A stretch of DNA of 64,000 bases from Rhodococcus wratislaviensis (GCF_900455735.1 NZ_UAUI01000001.1:558001-622000); one strand, 5' to 3'. Shown: positions 1 to 8,816, counted from the stretch's first letter. Notes: a model not told the origin generated them from the letters alone. Numbers and translations are program-made.

Positions 1-368
1 GTCAAGATCGTGGGCGCCTCGATCTCGAGACTGATCGACGCCACGTCTGCGACAGCCGGGATGGCGAAGCTGCGCTCGAGTCGCCGGAAGGCAGACTCGT
101 ACGCCCGAGGCAGTCCCGCTCCGCCGTACTCCGGCGGGTAGCTGATCGCGCCGTAGCCTGCGTCGAACTTCGCGCGCTGCCACGCCAGAACGGCATCGAT
201 CTGGGCGCGTTCCTCTTCCGGACAACTGTCGCGGAAGAGCGAGACCTTGTCGAGCCCACTTCCCCACACCAGCGCACCACGCGGTGGCCGCGGGTTGACG
301 TTGCTACTCAGCCACTGCCGAGCCCCGTCGAGAAACTCCTCGATCTGGGGCACCTTAAGTTCTCCCAT
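1..368 (-). CDS. acyl-CoA dehydrogenase, N-terminal part (runs off the left edge)
   Basis: The minus strand from an ATG at 368 gives about 122 residues that read as the helical N-terminal domain of an acyl-CoA dehydrogenase. Seen: the early EEFLDGARQWLSSN segment, then FDAGYGAISYPPEYGGAGLP, the usual substrate-side stretch before the FAD-binding middle domain. Family role: FAD-dependent alpha,beta-dehydrogenation of an acyl-CoA, passing electrons to ETF. The catalytic base lies beyond the window, so the substrate class cannot be judged. Start choice is open. The ATG at 368 has no good ribosome site, whereas an in-frame GTG at 353 has GGAGA about 8 bases upstream and may be the true start. The frame is open to the edge. 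Confidence 0.85.
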   Translation of the reverse strand, partial: MGELKVPQIEEFLDGARQWLSSNVNPRPPRGALVWGSGLDKVSLFRDSCPEEERAQIDAVLAWQRAKFDAGYGAISYPPEYGGAGLPRAYESAFRRLERSFAIPAVADVASISLEIEAPTIL

Positions 369-1099
369 GACAAACGACTTTTCACTTTTTCCGACGGATT
401 GTCAAGGGTCGAACACCGGACCCTCGCAGACAGCGTGCCGCTGGACCATCGATCGGATGCGAGTTTCCTCTCGGAAAGTGGTTCTACACTGGCATTGAGC
501 CGACACGCGGTGATTGAACTCGGCAATTGAACAGCCGCGGACCCGCACGGCGAGCGTGCCGCAAGCACTCTGGAACGGGTATTCACATATTGTGGTGTTT
601 GCTTGCGTGCATCGACGCGTACACGAGGACATCCGTATGCGACGCCCGGAGGATTGGCGATCCTTTGATCGGCTTCGTGACAGCTTTTCGACAGATATCG
701 TCGAAACCACTCCCCCACCCAGGAAACGGCAAAAGCGGCCCCGCACCCATGCCGCCAGATGCCTCGCCGACTCGATACACCGCGATGCCGGCCAAAAACA
801 GTAGGTCAGCTCCCGCGCGAGAGCCGGGTCGATGTCGGCGTGGCACAGCCGCGAGGACACACCGCCCTTCCCAGGGGGCCGAGCGGGAAAGGTCTGGTCC
901 GTCGTCGTTGCGCGTGACTCACCCTGACGGGAGCGCGCGAGTTTGTCCGGTTCCGTCGACGCCGGCGGACCCGCCGCGCCGGCCGCCGACCGGGCGTTCA
1001 CGACATGCAACGCTACTCACGAGGCCAACCATGGGAGCATGCCGTGCGAGATGGCCTGGCTCATGAACGCCATGCCGGGCAGTGTGCGGGCGGCTGTCG
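369..1099. other. about 730 bp with no recognisable gene
   Basis: This lies between the acyl-CoA dehydrogenase start and the end of the broken nitrilase gene. Several frames stay open because of high GC, but their translations are rich in Arg, Ser and Pro and show no family motif. A short minus-strand stretch near 1017-1080 reads plausibly as the end of a protein but could not be assigned. It is probably decayed sequence plus the promoter of the acyl-CoA dehydrogenase gene. Confidence 0.5.
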
Positions 1100-1795
1100 T
1101 CAGTGCCGCCTGTTCGCCAGTACCGGAAGGGTCGTGCGAACCTGTGTGACGAGATCCGTATCGATGTCGACGGTGAGGATTCCCGGGCCGGAATCGAGTT
1201 GTCCCAGAACATCTCCCGTGGGCGAGAACGATGCCGTGGCCGACGCCCAGTGGCGCCGTGCCGTGGATCTTCTCGCCCGAGGCGGTCGGGTCGGCCTGAT
1301 CGCTCGCCGCGACGAAGGTGGTGGTGGAGTCGAGTGCCCGCGCCCGAGCGAGGAGCGTCCATTGGTCGACCTTGCCGGGACCTGCGCCCCAGGACGCGGC
1401 GACCACGTTCAGGGAGGCTCCGCGATCGGCGAGCGTCTGAAACAGCCCTGGAAAGCGGATGTCGTAGCAGGTGGCGAGGCCGATACCGGTGACAGGGAGT
1501 GTGTTGCGCACCCTGCCGTCGTCGGCGGGTGTGAACATTCCGGCGACGACTGTGATCCCTGCTCGGGCGGCGCACTCGCGGACGGCGTCGGCCCAGGGAC
1601 CGTCCAGAGGCTGCGCGACGTCGGCGAGCGGACCACCGAAGCGTTCATCGCGGCCTCGGGGAACACCACCAGCCGGGAACCTGCCTCGGTGGCCGCCGTC
1701 ACCCGCTTCTCCACCGTCGCCAAGTTGGCCGCGGGGTCAGTCGAGCTGGGGATCTGGGCGAGACTGATACGGAGCGTCACTGGGATGCTCCTCAT
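1100..1795 (-). pseudogene. nitrilase-family (carbon-nitrogen hydrolase) pseudogene
   Basis: Three minus-strand frames together give a nitrilase-superfamily protein. The first (from 1795, or more likely GTG 1780 with AGGAG seven bases upstream) contains RLVVFPEAAMN with the catalytic Glu. Near 1650 the sense moves to a second frame (FGGPLADVAQPLDGPWADAV, later GLATCYDIRFPGLF with the catalytic Cys). Near 1225 it returns to the first frame (SPTGDVLGQLDSGPGILTVD) and stops at 1100. The two shifts cancel in net frame, but the middle read from the first frame stops early. Between RVRNTLPV and TGIGLATCYD, about 35-40 residues usual in the family are absent, including the catalytic Lys segment. That argues for real decay, not only base-calling errors. 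It is divergent from the GntR gene and shares its promoter region. Confidence 0.85.
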
Positions 1796-1809
1796 TGGAC
1801 ACACTCTGG

Positions 1810-1828
1810 TGTATACATATTGTATGCA
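1810..1828 (+). promoter_or_regulatory. GntR/FCD operator-like site A (overlaps the regulator's start codon)
   Basis: TGTATAC-ATATT-GTATGCA forms an imperfect inverted repeat with a 5-bp spacer. It matches 15 of 19 bases of the site at 3931. It spans the regulator's ATG, so autoregulation is expected by inference. Confidence 0.6.
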
Positions 1829-2495
1829 GGAAATAGGTGGGATCGAGGGTTCGGCGACCGAGTTGTCGGGTCGCGAAAAAGCCTATCTGTACGTCAGGGA
1901 TCAGGTGCTGACGGCGCCGGCGGCCACGGGTTCGTTCCTCAGCGAGCAGGACCTCGCGACGCGGATCGGGGTGTCCCGCACTCCCGTCCGGGAGGCGTTG
2001 CTGATGCTCCAGGCGGAGGGCCTCGTCGAGATGGTGCCCAAGCGCGGAGCGCACGTCCCGGCCATGTCGGGGCGGCAGATCGCGGAGTTGATGGAATTGC
2101 GCGGCGTGCTCGAACGGCACGCCGCGAGCCGGGCGCTGGGGGCGGGACGGGTGCCGATCGAGGCGATGCGTTCCGCGCTGGCCGAGCAGGAACAGTTCGC
2201 GAGCGATCCGAGTGCGGAAGCGGCCCGTGCGTTCATCGACTGGGACGGGCGTTTCCATCAGTTCCTCATCGATTCGGCCGGCAGTGAGCTGCTCTCGCGT
2301 ACCTACGCCGGACTGCGCGCGCGCCAGCTCCGCGTCGGCATGACGGCCCTCTTCAGCGCGTCCGACCGGCAGCACAAGGTGTGCGCCGAGCACCAGGCCA
2401 TCATCGACGCGTTCGAAGTCGGCGACGAGGGCCTGGTGCACGAGCAGATCAACAATCACCTCGAGGTTACGCTTCAGATTCTCTTGCGTGCCTAG
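1824..2495 (+). CDS. GntR-family transcriptional regulator, FCD subfamily
   Basis: 223 residues. The N-terminal winged helix-turn-helix (about residues 15-75) contains LATRIGVSRTPVREALLMLQ, the classic GntR recognition helix. The C-terminal all-helical FCD domain (about 85-215) carries the spaced Asp/His residues (DGRFHQFL, AEHQAIIDAF, INNHLEV) that in this family bind a metal and a small organic acid. The start is ATG 1824. An upstream extension in the same frame is not protein-like. It is divergent from the nitrilase pseudogene and convergent with the transporter gene, overlapping it by 29 bp at the 3' ends. Matching operators at 1810, 3931, 8912 and 9076 suggest it controls the surrounding catabolic genes. 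The effector is unknown. Confidence 0.9.
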   Translation: MQEIGGIEGSATELSGREKAYLYVRDQVLTAPAATGSFLSEQDLATRIGVSRTPVREALLMLQAEGLVEMVPKRGAHVPAMSGRQIAELMELRGVLERHAASRALGAGRVPIEAMRSALAEQEQFASDPSAEAARAFIDWDGRFHQFLIDSAGSELLSRTYAGLRARQLRVGMTALFSASDRQHKVCAEHQAIIDAFEVGDEGLVHEQINNHLEVTLQILLRA

Positions 2496-3837
2496 CGTTC
2501 TCGATCGCCAGCAACGCATAGTGCTCGTCCTCGGTGGGATCGGGGTTACGTCCCAATGCGAGGCCGACCAGGGTCACCGCGCCGACGATCAGCACGTAGA
2601 CGGCGATCGGCACCCAGCTGTCCGTCTCACTCAGCAGGTAGGTGAAGATGAGCGGTGCCATGGCGCCACCGAAGACGCCGGCGATCGTGTAGGCGAGTGA
2701 ACTGCCCGTCGAGCGCAACGCGACCGTGAACTGTTCGGTCACGAACGCGGCCTGCGGACCGTACATGAACGAGTGGAACCCCAACCCGACAACCACCCCG
2801 ACGATGAGCAGCGGAAACGAGCCGCCACCGATGACGACGAAGAAGATGGCGCTCCAGGCGACACCGCCGACGGCGGCGACGGCGTAGACCAGACGCCGGT
2901 TGATGCGATCCGAGATGGCCCCCGCAAGAGGAATCAGGCCGAGCTGGAATGCGGAGCCGATCAGGATCGCGGTCAGTACCTCGCCGCGATCGAAGCCGAG
3001 CTTCCGGGTTCCATACGTGATCGCGAATACCGTGAACAGGGCGTAGATCACGTCGGGCGCGATGCGCGACAAGATGGCAGCAATAAGCGGACGGGTCTGC
3101 GTCGTGAACACCTCGCGGATGGGGGCCTCGGCGCGGTCGCCAGATTCTTGCAGTGCCTTGAAGACGGGGGTGTCCTCGAGCTTCAGGCGAATCCACAGAC
3201 CGAAGCCGACCAACAGGGCGGACAGGAGGAAGGCAAGTCGCCATCCCCAGGACTCGAACTGGGCCTCGGTCATGGAGACGGTGAGTATGGCGAGTACGCC
3301 GTTGGCCATCAGGTTTCCGGCGGGAGGACCGATTTGAGCTGCCGACGACCAGAAGCCGCGTTGGCGTGGGTTTCCGTACTCACTCGATAGCAGGACGGCG
3401 CCGCCCCATTCGCCACCGACCGCCACACCCTGGGCGAATCGCAACATCACGAGAATGATCGGAGCCGCGACACCGATCCGGTCGTAACCGGGGAGCAGAC
3501 CGATCGCGAAGGTCGTCACACCGATCAGGAGCAAGGTGATGACGAGCAGTTGCTTGCGTCCGATCACGTCCCCGAGGCGTCCGAAGACGAACCCGCCGAT
3601 CGGTCTCGCCACGTAGCCGACGGCGTACGTGGAGAACGCCAGCAAGGTCCCCGTCAGGGGATCACTGTCCGGGAAGAAGATCTGGGGGAAGATCAACGCG
3701 GCCGCCGCCGAGTAGACCGCGAAGTCGTACCACTCCAGCGCCGTACCCGTGAGACTGGCGGCGAACGCCTTTGCCAGACCCTTCTTGTCGACGGGTGCGG
3801 GTCTGTCTGCACCGACGGAGGTGGACTCTCCGATCAT
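2467..3837 (-). CDS. MFS transporter, metabolite:H+ symporter (MHS) family
   Basis: 456 residues with about 12 hydrophobic segments. Seen: the opening ALEWYDFAVYSAAAALIFP, the loop motif GRLGDVIGRKQLL between TM2 and TM3, GVAVGGEWGGAVLL in TM4 and the second-half loop GAISDRINRR. This is the MHS layout of ShiA, ProP and KgtP-type proton symporters for small carboxylates or zwitterions. The ATG at 3837 fits, with AAGGAGT about 7 bases upstream. It is divergent from the DUF2848 gene with an operator-like site between them, so uptake is probably co-regulated with that protein. The cargo cannot be read from sequence. A second MHS transporter occurs at 9163. Confidence 0.92.
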   Translation of the reverse strand: MIGESTSVGADRPAPVDKKGLAKAFAASLTGTALEWYDFAVYSAAAALIFPQIFFPDSDPLTGTLLAFSTYAVGYVARPIGGFVFGRLGDVIGRKQLLVITLLLIGVTTFAIGLLPGYDRIGVAAPIILVMLRFAQGVAVGGEWGGAVLLSSEYGNPRQRGFWSSAAQIGPPAGNLMANGVLAILTVSMTEAQFESWGWRLAFLLSALLVGFGLWIRLKLEDTPVFKALQESGDRAEAPIREVFTTQTRPLIAAILSRIAPDVIYALFTVFAITYGTRKLGFDRGEVLTAILIGSAFQLGLIPLAGAISDRINRRLVYAVAAVGGVAWSAIFFVVIGGGSFPLLIVGVVVGLGFHSFMYGPQAAFVTEQFTVALRSTGSSLAYTIAGVFGGAMAPLIFTYLLSETDSWVPIAVYVLIVGAVTLVGLALGRNPDPTEDEHYALLAIENARHARESEA

Positions 3838-3930
3838 GGCAACTCCTTGTGGGTTGGATTCTTGTCCCGTACGACTCGGCCCGTGCTGTGGTTCAGCTCA
3901 CCGACGCCGTTGTACTAGTCACATACTTGC

Positions 3931-3949
3931 TGTATACAAGACGTATGCG
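3931..3949 (+). promoter_or_regulatory. GntR/FCD operator-like site B
   Basis: TGTATAC-AAGAC-GTATGCG lies in the 201-bp divergent region between the transporter and the DUF2848 gene. It differs from site A only in the spacer and the last base. It probably serves both directions. Confidence 0.6.
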
Positions 3950-4038
3950 CAACCCCTTCGGCGCAGAAAAAACAAGAAAGTAACAATCGGCCCTGGTCCC
4001 GACCGGAACCAGAGGCCCGGAGTCAGGAGCCTCTACCC

Positions 4039-4728
4039 ATGTCGCAACTCACGTTCACCCTGCCGGACGGCACAGTCGAAACCGTCGAGGTCACGACACT
4101 CCTCAACGCCGGTTACGCCGGCCGGAACCAGGAAGAGGTGGCGTCACACATCGCCGAACTCGCAGAGTTGGGTGTACCGGCACCCGCGACCATCCCCGCG
4201 ATGTACCCCATCTCCCCCTACCTCGCGCAGCAGACGACCGAGGTCTTCGTGCAGCACGGCCAGACCTCGGGTGAAGCCGAGTGGGCACTCGTGATCACCG
4301 ACGACGATGTTCTGCTGACCGTGGCCTGCGACCACACCGACCGTGACCTCGAAGTGCACAGCGTGGCGTGGAGCAAGAACGCCGCACCCGATGTACTCGG
4401 TACCCGCGCATGGCGGCTGTCCGAGATTTCCGATCGCCTCGATGACATCACCCTGACGGCATGGGTCGGTCAAGGTGACGGCGAACCGTCCACCCTGATC
4501 CAGACCGGGACGCTGGCCGATCTCCTCGCTCCGAAATACTGGCTCGACGTCCTTCGGGAGCAAGGGTTGCACAAGCCGGGAACCGTGCTGGTATCGGGCA
4601 CGATCTCCATGCGTCACGGGGTGAATCAGTTCGCCGATTCATGGAAGGTCACGATGCAGGATCCGGCCACAGCCGACGAATTGACCTGCAGCTACCGAAC
4701 TGTGCGGATGCCTCAACCCATCGGCTGA
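4039..4728 (+). CDS. DUF2848 family protein
   Basis: 229 residues matching the DUF2848 family, with the recognisable core DHTDRDLEVHSVAWSKNA and a TGTLADLL segment. The family has a fold related to fumarylacetoacetate hydrolase-like proteins, and no enzyme activity is established to my knowledge. The start ATG 4039 has AGGAG about 9 bases upstream (tcaggagcctctaccc). It is divergent from an MHS transporter with a shared operator-like site, and it belongs by inference to the same catabolic regulon as the HisD-like operon. A lyase or hydrolase acting on a small organic acid would fit, but this is a guess from context. Confidence 0.8.
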   Translation: MSQLTFTLPDGTVETVEVTTLLNAGYAGRNQEEVASHIAELAELGVPAPATIPAMYPISPYLAQQTTEVFVQHGQTSGEAEWALVITDDDVLLTVACDHTDRDLEVHSVAWSKNAAPDVLGTRAWRLSEISDRLDDITLTAWVGQGDGEPSTLIQTGTLADLLAPKYWLDVLREQGLHKPGTVLVSGTISMRHGVNQFADSWKVTMQDPATADELTCSYRTVRMPQPIG

Positions 4729-5226
4729 TCCGGATGCGAGTCCCTGAGGCTCGGCGCATTTGTCAGCCCGGCGCCCAGGTTTCACTGGGATCCTCGTCGC
4801 TCGCGGTGGGAGGTCAACTGCGACATGACGTATGCGGCTTCCGATTTGATGATCTCGACTCGAAGCCGCCGAGCCGCCGCAGGAGGGCGTAGAAGTTGGC
4901 CGCGCCCCCTATGTCGATAGCGGCCGCGGCATCGTCCGGGCGCAGACCGCGTCGAGTGCAGCAAGCACCTCCGGACGGCAGGATCCCCAACCCGCCGCCC
5001 AGACTGGCAGGCCCTCAGCGCCGGCGACAACTGGGACCAGAGAGCTCAGGTCTGCTCCCCAGTCGCACACGCACAACGCCGATCGGCAGAGTTGGTCCGC
5101 TCTTGAATCATTGGCCTTTTCGTCTTCGGTTCCCTTCCCTCCCCCGCCCCGGGGCCCTGGGGCGCTACGCGGACGAGTTGCCCTGAGATGCCGAGCCGCT
5201 CCGTGCCGGACAACCTGCGTCGGCGG
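4729..5226. other. about 500 bp without an intact gene; possible decayed minus-strand gene
   Basis: On the minus strand around 5045-4850, two frames give protein-like text (GLPVWAAGWGSCRPEVLAAL, then PDDAAAAIDIGGAANFYALL) that join only across a frameshift. I do not recognise the family. Nothing else is supportable here. Confidence 0.3.
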
Positions 5227-5550
5227 TCAGCCATGTGAATCGGCGCTCGCCCGGGGCGCGAAACACGCGAGAGCCTGTGGGCGATCGACAGCGGCGGGAT
5301 TGATCACCTGCTCGACGGGAACTCCCTGAAGTAGCCGTTTGACGGGGATCTCCAGACGTTTCCCGGTGAGCGTGCGGGAAAGGGCGGGGACCTCGAACAC
5401 CTCGTCGGGGACGTGGCGCGGCGATAGTCTGGTGCGGATGGCCGACCGAATACGTTCCACCACTAGGTCGATCAGTTCCGCTCCGTCGACAAGGTCGACG
5501 AATAACGGCATCCAGTAACCGCCGTCGGGCTGTTCGACACCGACATGGTT
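5227..5550 (-). pseudogene. acetoacetyl-CoA synthetase, C-terminal remnant
   Basis: About 100 residues match only the C-terminal end of acetoacetate-CoA ligases: PDGGYWMPLFV, SPRHVPDEVFEVPAL, then LTGKRLEIPVKRLLQG with the A10 lysine, then VINPAAVDRPQALACF. The full enzyme is about 650 residues; the ATP-binding core and N-terminus are missing. Upstream of residue PDGGYW the frame is not homologous, so the gene was cut by a deletion or rearrangement near 5550. It lies downstream of the 3-hydroxyacyl-CoA dehydrogenase terminator and is probably not expressed. Confidence 0.85.
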
Positions 5551-5598
5551 TCCGCATGGCGGTGCCATGTCTGCGCACCGGGATGCGGTGGTGTGCAC

Positions 5599-5636
5599 CG
5601 GCTCGCCACCCGCCTCATCGGGCGGGTAGCGAGCCG
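5599..5636 (-). terminator. stem-loop terminator after the HisD-like operon
   Basis: CGGCTCGC-ACCCGCC pairs with GGCGGGT-GCGAGCCG around a short loop, giving about 15 base pairs with one mismatch. It begins about 28 bp beyond the stop of the 3-hydroxyacyl-CoA dehydrogenase gene. There is no clear T-run, which is common for actinobacterial terminators. Confidence 0.65.
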
Positions 5637-5663
5637 CGTGTGGTGTAGTGCTGTGCTGAGCCG

Positions 5664-6629
5664 TTACAGTCCGGGCGCTGGTCCGAGGTCGGCCCGCAGC
5701 GCGGACAGGCGTCCGTACGCATTGTCCCGGTATGCGAGGAGTGCGTCCTTGTCCGATTCGGCGATGTCGAGCAGACCGCGACCCGACTTGACGCCGAGCC
5801 GGCCCTGCTCGACCAGGGTCGTGAGGACTTCAGGGACGGCGAACCTCTCCCCGAAGGCCTGCTCGAGGGTTTCGTAGGCACCTTTGTAGACGTCGAGTCC
5901 AGCCATGTCGCCGATCGCGAAGGGCCCGAAGAGGGCGAGGCGGAAGCCGAAGGTGTTGCTGACGACCGCGTCGACCTGCTCCGGTGTCGCAGTTCCCTCC
6001 TCGACGATCGCCAACGCCTCTTTGTAGAGCGCGAACTGCAGACGGTTGGCGACGAAGCCGGGAGCATCGGCAACCCGGGCGGTGATCTTCCCGAGGGATC
6101 GAACGAACAGTTCGGCGACATCGACTGCCTCGGTATCGGTGTAGGTACTGGCGATCAGCTCGACACCGGGAATGAACGTGGCCGGATTCATCCAGTGCAC
6201 GCCGAGGAAGCGGGACGGTTCGTGGACTTCCTTGGCGAGTTCGTCGATGGGTATCGCGGACGTGTTGGTGCCGATGATCGCCTCCGGTCGCGCTGATCCC
6301 GATATCCGGCGCAGAGTTTCCAGCTTGACGTCGACGATCTCGGGCACCGCTTCGGTGATGTAGTCGGCGTCGGAGACTGCGTGCTCGATCGACGGTGCCG
6401 CACTCAGTTTGTCCGCAATCGCGGCGGCAGCGTCGGCCGGGAACAGGCCGAGAGATTCGTATTGCGCCGCCTGGGTGATCAGGCGATCTCGTGATTTCTC
6501 GGCGGTCGCCGCGTCGACATCGGCAAGGGCGACGGGATATCCCGCCAAGGCGAGAACGTGTGCTATTCCTCCGCCCATGTACCCGGACCCCACGACACTG
6601 GTGCGTGAGATCGTGTCTAGATTGGCCAT
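5664..6629 (-). CDS. 3-hydroxyacyl-CoA dehydrogenase family protein
   Basis: 321 residues. The Rossmann N-terminus has VVGSGYMGGGIAHVLALAG. GTNTSAIPIDELA and LGVHWMNPATFIPGVELI (the catalytic His region) follow, and the C-terminal helical domain carries DAPGFVANRLQFALYKEAL. This is the short single-function NAD-dependent type, also used for hydroxy acids outside beta-oxidation (3-hydroxybutyryl-CoA, gulonate, carnitine). The start is ATG 6629. Longer upstream reading overlaps the SDR gene and is not homologous. It is the last gene of the HisD-like/SDR operon, 83 bp after the SDR stop, followed by a stem-loop. Three dehydrogenases in a row suggest stepwise oxidation of a polyol or hydroxy acid, but the substrate is unknown. 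Confidence 0.9.
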   Translation of the reverse strand: MANLDTISRTSVVGSGYMGGGIAHVLALAGYPVALADVDAATAEKSRDRLITQAAQYESLGLFPADAAAAIADKLSAAPSIEHAVSDADYITEAVPEIVDVKLETLRRISGSARPEAIIGTNTSAIPIDELAKEVHEPSRFLGVHWMNPATFIPGVELIASTYTDTEAVDVAELFVRSLGKITARVADAPGFVANRLQFALYKEALAIVEEGTATPEQVDAVVSNTFGFRLALFGPFAIGDMAGLDVYKGAYETLEQAFGERFAVPEVLTTLVEQGRLGVKSGRGLLDIAESDKDALLAYRDNAYGRLSALRADLGPAPGL

Positions 6630-6712
6630 CACTTCTACTTTCGAGTTCGGACTCCGGGAGGAGCGGCGGGGTTCGCCTGGAGAGTGCGACGTAGGTTGCC
6701 GGCGGGGCGCGG

Positions 6713-7459
6713 TTATCGGATGGTGTAGCCGCCGTCGATCGCGATGGTGTGGCCGGTGACGAGTGAGGCAGCGTCGCTGAGAAGGAAGATGACCGCGCCG
6801 ACGATGTCTTCGGGCTCCCCGAAGCGCCCCATGGGGATCCGTGACTGGAGCTCTGCGGCCCAGTCCGGGCGACTGAGGGTCGACTCGGTCAGTTCGGTGC
6901 GAACGAAGGTCGGTGCCACCGCATTGACCCGGATTCCGCTCGACGCCCATTCCAGCGCAAGCACTTTCGTCAAGTGGATGAGAGCGGCCTTGCTGGTGCC
7001 GTAGGCGGCTCGTTCCTCGATGGCGACCAGCCCGGCCTGGGAGGCGATGTTGACCACCGCCGCGGGGGTCGAGGACGCGAGCCATGATGTGGCGAATTCG
7101 GTGGTGAGGAAGAAGCTGCCGCGCAGGTTCGTGTCCAGGACCGAGTCCCAGTCCTCGTCGGTGATCTCGATGGCGGGTTTGGGGATGTTGATGCCGGCGT
7201 TGTTGACGAGCAGATCGATGCCGCCGCTGGCATCGAGGAGTTCCGCGACACCACGCCGAATCGAGGCTGTGTCGGTCATCTCGAGTGTCACCGCAGGGGT
7301 GCCGTAGCGGGCGGAGACCGATTCGGCGGTCTCACGGCTGCGGGTGGTGCCGTAGACCACCGCGCCGGCCTCGGCAAGACCATCAGCGATGGCCTTGCCG
7401 AGGCCCCGACCAGCCCCGGTGACGAGGGCAGTTTTGCCCTTCAAATCGAAGGTGGTCAT
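6713..7459 (-). CDS. short-chain dehydrogenase/reductase (SDR)
   Basis: 248 residues, a classical SDR. Seen: the cofactor motif TGAGRGLGKAIA, NNAG at the end of beta 4, catalytic Ser in VNIASQAG, the YxxxK pair in AAYGTSKAAL, and the C-terminal IAIDGGYTIR. The start ATG 7459 has GGGGAA about 6 bases upstream and lies 10 bp after the stop of the HisD-like gene, so the two are translated from one message. The cofactor preference is not clear from the loop after beta 2. It probably oxidises or reduces an intermediate of the same pathway. Confidence 0.93.
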   Translation of the reverse strand: MTTFDLKGKTALVTGAGRGLGKAIADGLAEAGAVVYGTTRSRETAESVSARYGTPAVTLEMTDTASIRRGVAELLDASGGIDLLVNNAGINIPKPAIEITDEDWDSVLDTNLRGSFFLTTEFATSWLASSTPAAVVNIASQAGLVAIEERAAYGTSKAALIHLTKVLALEWASSGIRVNAVAPTFVRTELTESTLSRPDWAAELQSRIPMGRFGEPEDIVGAVIFLLSDAASLVTGHTIAIDGGYTIR

Positions 7460-7469
7460 GACGATTCCC

Positions 7470-8816
7470 CTATTTGGTGAAGCGGTGGTCGGACCAGGAG
7501 AGCGCCTCTCCGCGATACTTGGCGGCGCGGACGTCGCCGGATCGGGCGTGGCCCTCGAAGTACTCCACGCGGGCCGCGCGACCGCACAGTTCACCGAAGA
7601 ATGCGCTCGACTCGGGGTTGGTCACCTCCTGGTAGGTCACCGTGCGCAGGTACTTACCGACCCAGAGACCACCGGTGTAGCGGGCCGCCCCACGCGTAGG
7701 GAGCACGTGGTTGGTGCCGATGACCTTGTCTCCATAGGAAACACAGGTTCCTTCGCCGAGGAAGAGGGCACCGTAGTCGTGCATCTTCTCGAGCGCCTCG
7801 CGCGGGTTCCGGGTGAGAATCTGCACGTGCTCGGAGGCGTACTCGTCAGCCAGCGCGTACGCCTGATCCAGATCCTCGACGACCCGGACCTCGCCCCAGT
7901 CCCGCCATGCTGCCTCGGCGAAGTCGCGCGTGGGCATGTCGACCAGAATGGTATCCATGTGCTCGATCACGGCGCGGCCGAGTTCCTCGCTGGTGGTGAT
8001 CAGGACCGCGGGTGAGTCGGGGCCGTGTTCGGCCTGCGAGAGCAGGTCCACGGCGACGATGAACGGGTCGGCGTGCTCGTCGGCGACGATGAGCACCTCG
8101 GTCGGGCCGGCGAAAAGGTCGATGCCGACCTCGCCGAACAGCTGACGCTTGGCCTCGGCAACGAAGGCGTTACCGGGACCGGCGAGCATGTTGACCGGGC
8201 GGATGGTCTCGGTGCCGACGGCCAGAGCGGCCACCGCCTGAATACCGCCGAGCAGGTAGATCTCATCGGCGCCGGCCAGCCGCATCGCAGCGATCGTCGC
8301 GTCCGGGACCTCACCACGAATGAGCGGGGTGCACGCCGCCACCCGCTCGACCCCGGCCACCTTGGCGGTGATGATCGTCATGTGCGCGCTTGCCAGCAGC
8401 GGGTACTTGCCACCGGGAATGTAGGCGCCGGCCGCTCGAATGGGAACGTTCTTCTGCCCGAGGAAAACACCTGGGAGCGTTTCGATCTCGAAATCTGTCA
8501 GGGACTCGAGCTGCTTCTGCGCCATCACCCGAACCTGCTCCTGCACGAAGGTGATGTCCTCGATCACCTGACGCGGCACCCGGGCGACGATCTCGTCGAG
8601 CTGCTCGGAACTGAGCAGGTAGCTGTCCGCCGAGTAGTTGTCGAACTTCTCCGAGTACTCGCGCACCGCGGCGTCGCCGCGGTGGCGGATGTCCGCGATG
8701 ACGTCCTCCACGGTCGAACGCACCGACGAGGTACTCCCCCGCTCGTCGCTCTCCCGTTGGGGCACCTTGAGGTCCACGGTGCGAATTCCAGACCTGTGAT
8801 CTGCGGTAATCGTCAT
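7470..8816 (-). CDS. histidinol dehydrogenase-family enzyme, catabolic HpsN-like type
   Basis: 448 residues over the full HisD fold. Seen: IPGGKYPLLASAHM, LLGGIQAVAALAVGTETI, NMLAGPGNAFVAEAK, GIDLFAGPTEVL, LLSQAEHGPDSPAVLIT and SYGDKVIGTNHVLPTRGAAR. The AHMTI and TGGLWVGKYL wording resembles the catabolic branch that includes 2,3-dihydroxypropane-1-sulfonate 3-dehydrogenase (HpsN), not biosynthetic HisD, and no other his gene is nearby. Known chemistry is two-step NAD-dependent oxidation of an alcohol to a carboxylate with a Zn ion. The ATG 8816 has a strong GGAGGAG site. It is first in an operon with the SDR and 3-hydroxyacyl-CoA dehydrogenase and is divergent from an MHS transporter with two operator-like sites between. 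A sulfonate substrate is possible but unproven. Confidence 0.85.
   Translation of the reverse strand: MTITADHRSGIRTVDLKVPQRESDERGSTSSVRSTVEDVIADIRHRGDAAVREYSEKFDNYSADSYLLSSEQLDEIVARVPRQVIEDITFVQEQVRVMAQKQLESLTDFEIETLPGVFLGQKNVPIRAAGAYIPGGKYPLLASAHMTIITAKVAGVERVAACTPLIRGEVPDATIAAMRLAGADEIYLLGGIQAVAALAVGTETIRPVNMLAGPGNAFVAEAKRQLFGEVGIDLFAGPTEVLIVADEHADPFIVAVDLLSQAEHGPDSPAVLITTSEELGRAVIEHMDTILVDMPTRDFAEAAWRDWGEVRVVEDLDQAYALADEYASEHVQILTRNPREALEKMHDYGALFLGEGTCVSYGDKVIGTNHVLPTRGAARYTGGLWVGKYLRTVTYQEVTNPESSAFFGELCGRAARVEYFEGHARSGDVRAAKYRGEALSWSDHRFTK

Noticed and set aside
7470..8816. Biosynthetic histidinol dehydrogenase (hisD)
   Set aside because: No other his genes nearby, and the sequence wording fits the catabolic HpsN-like branch.
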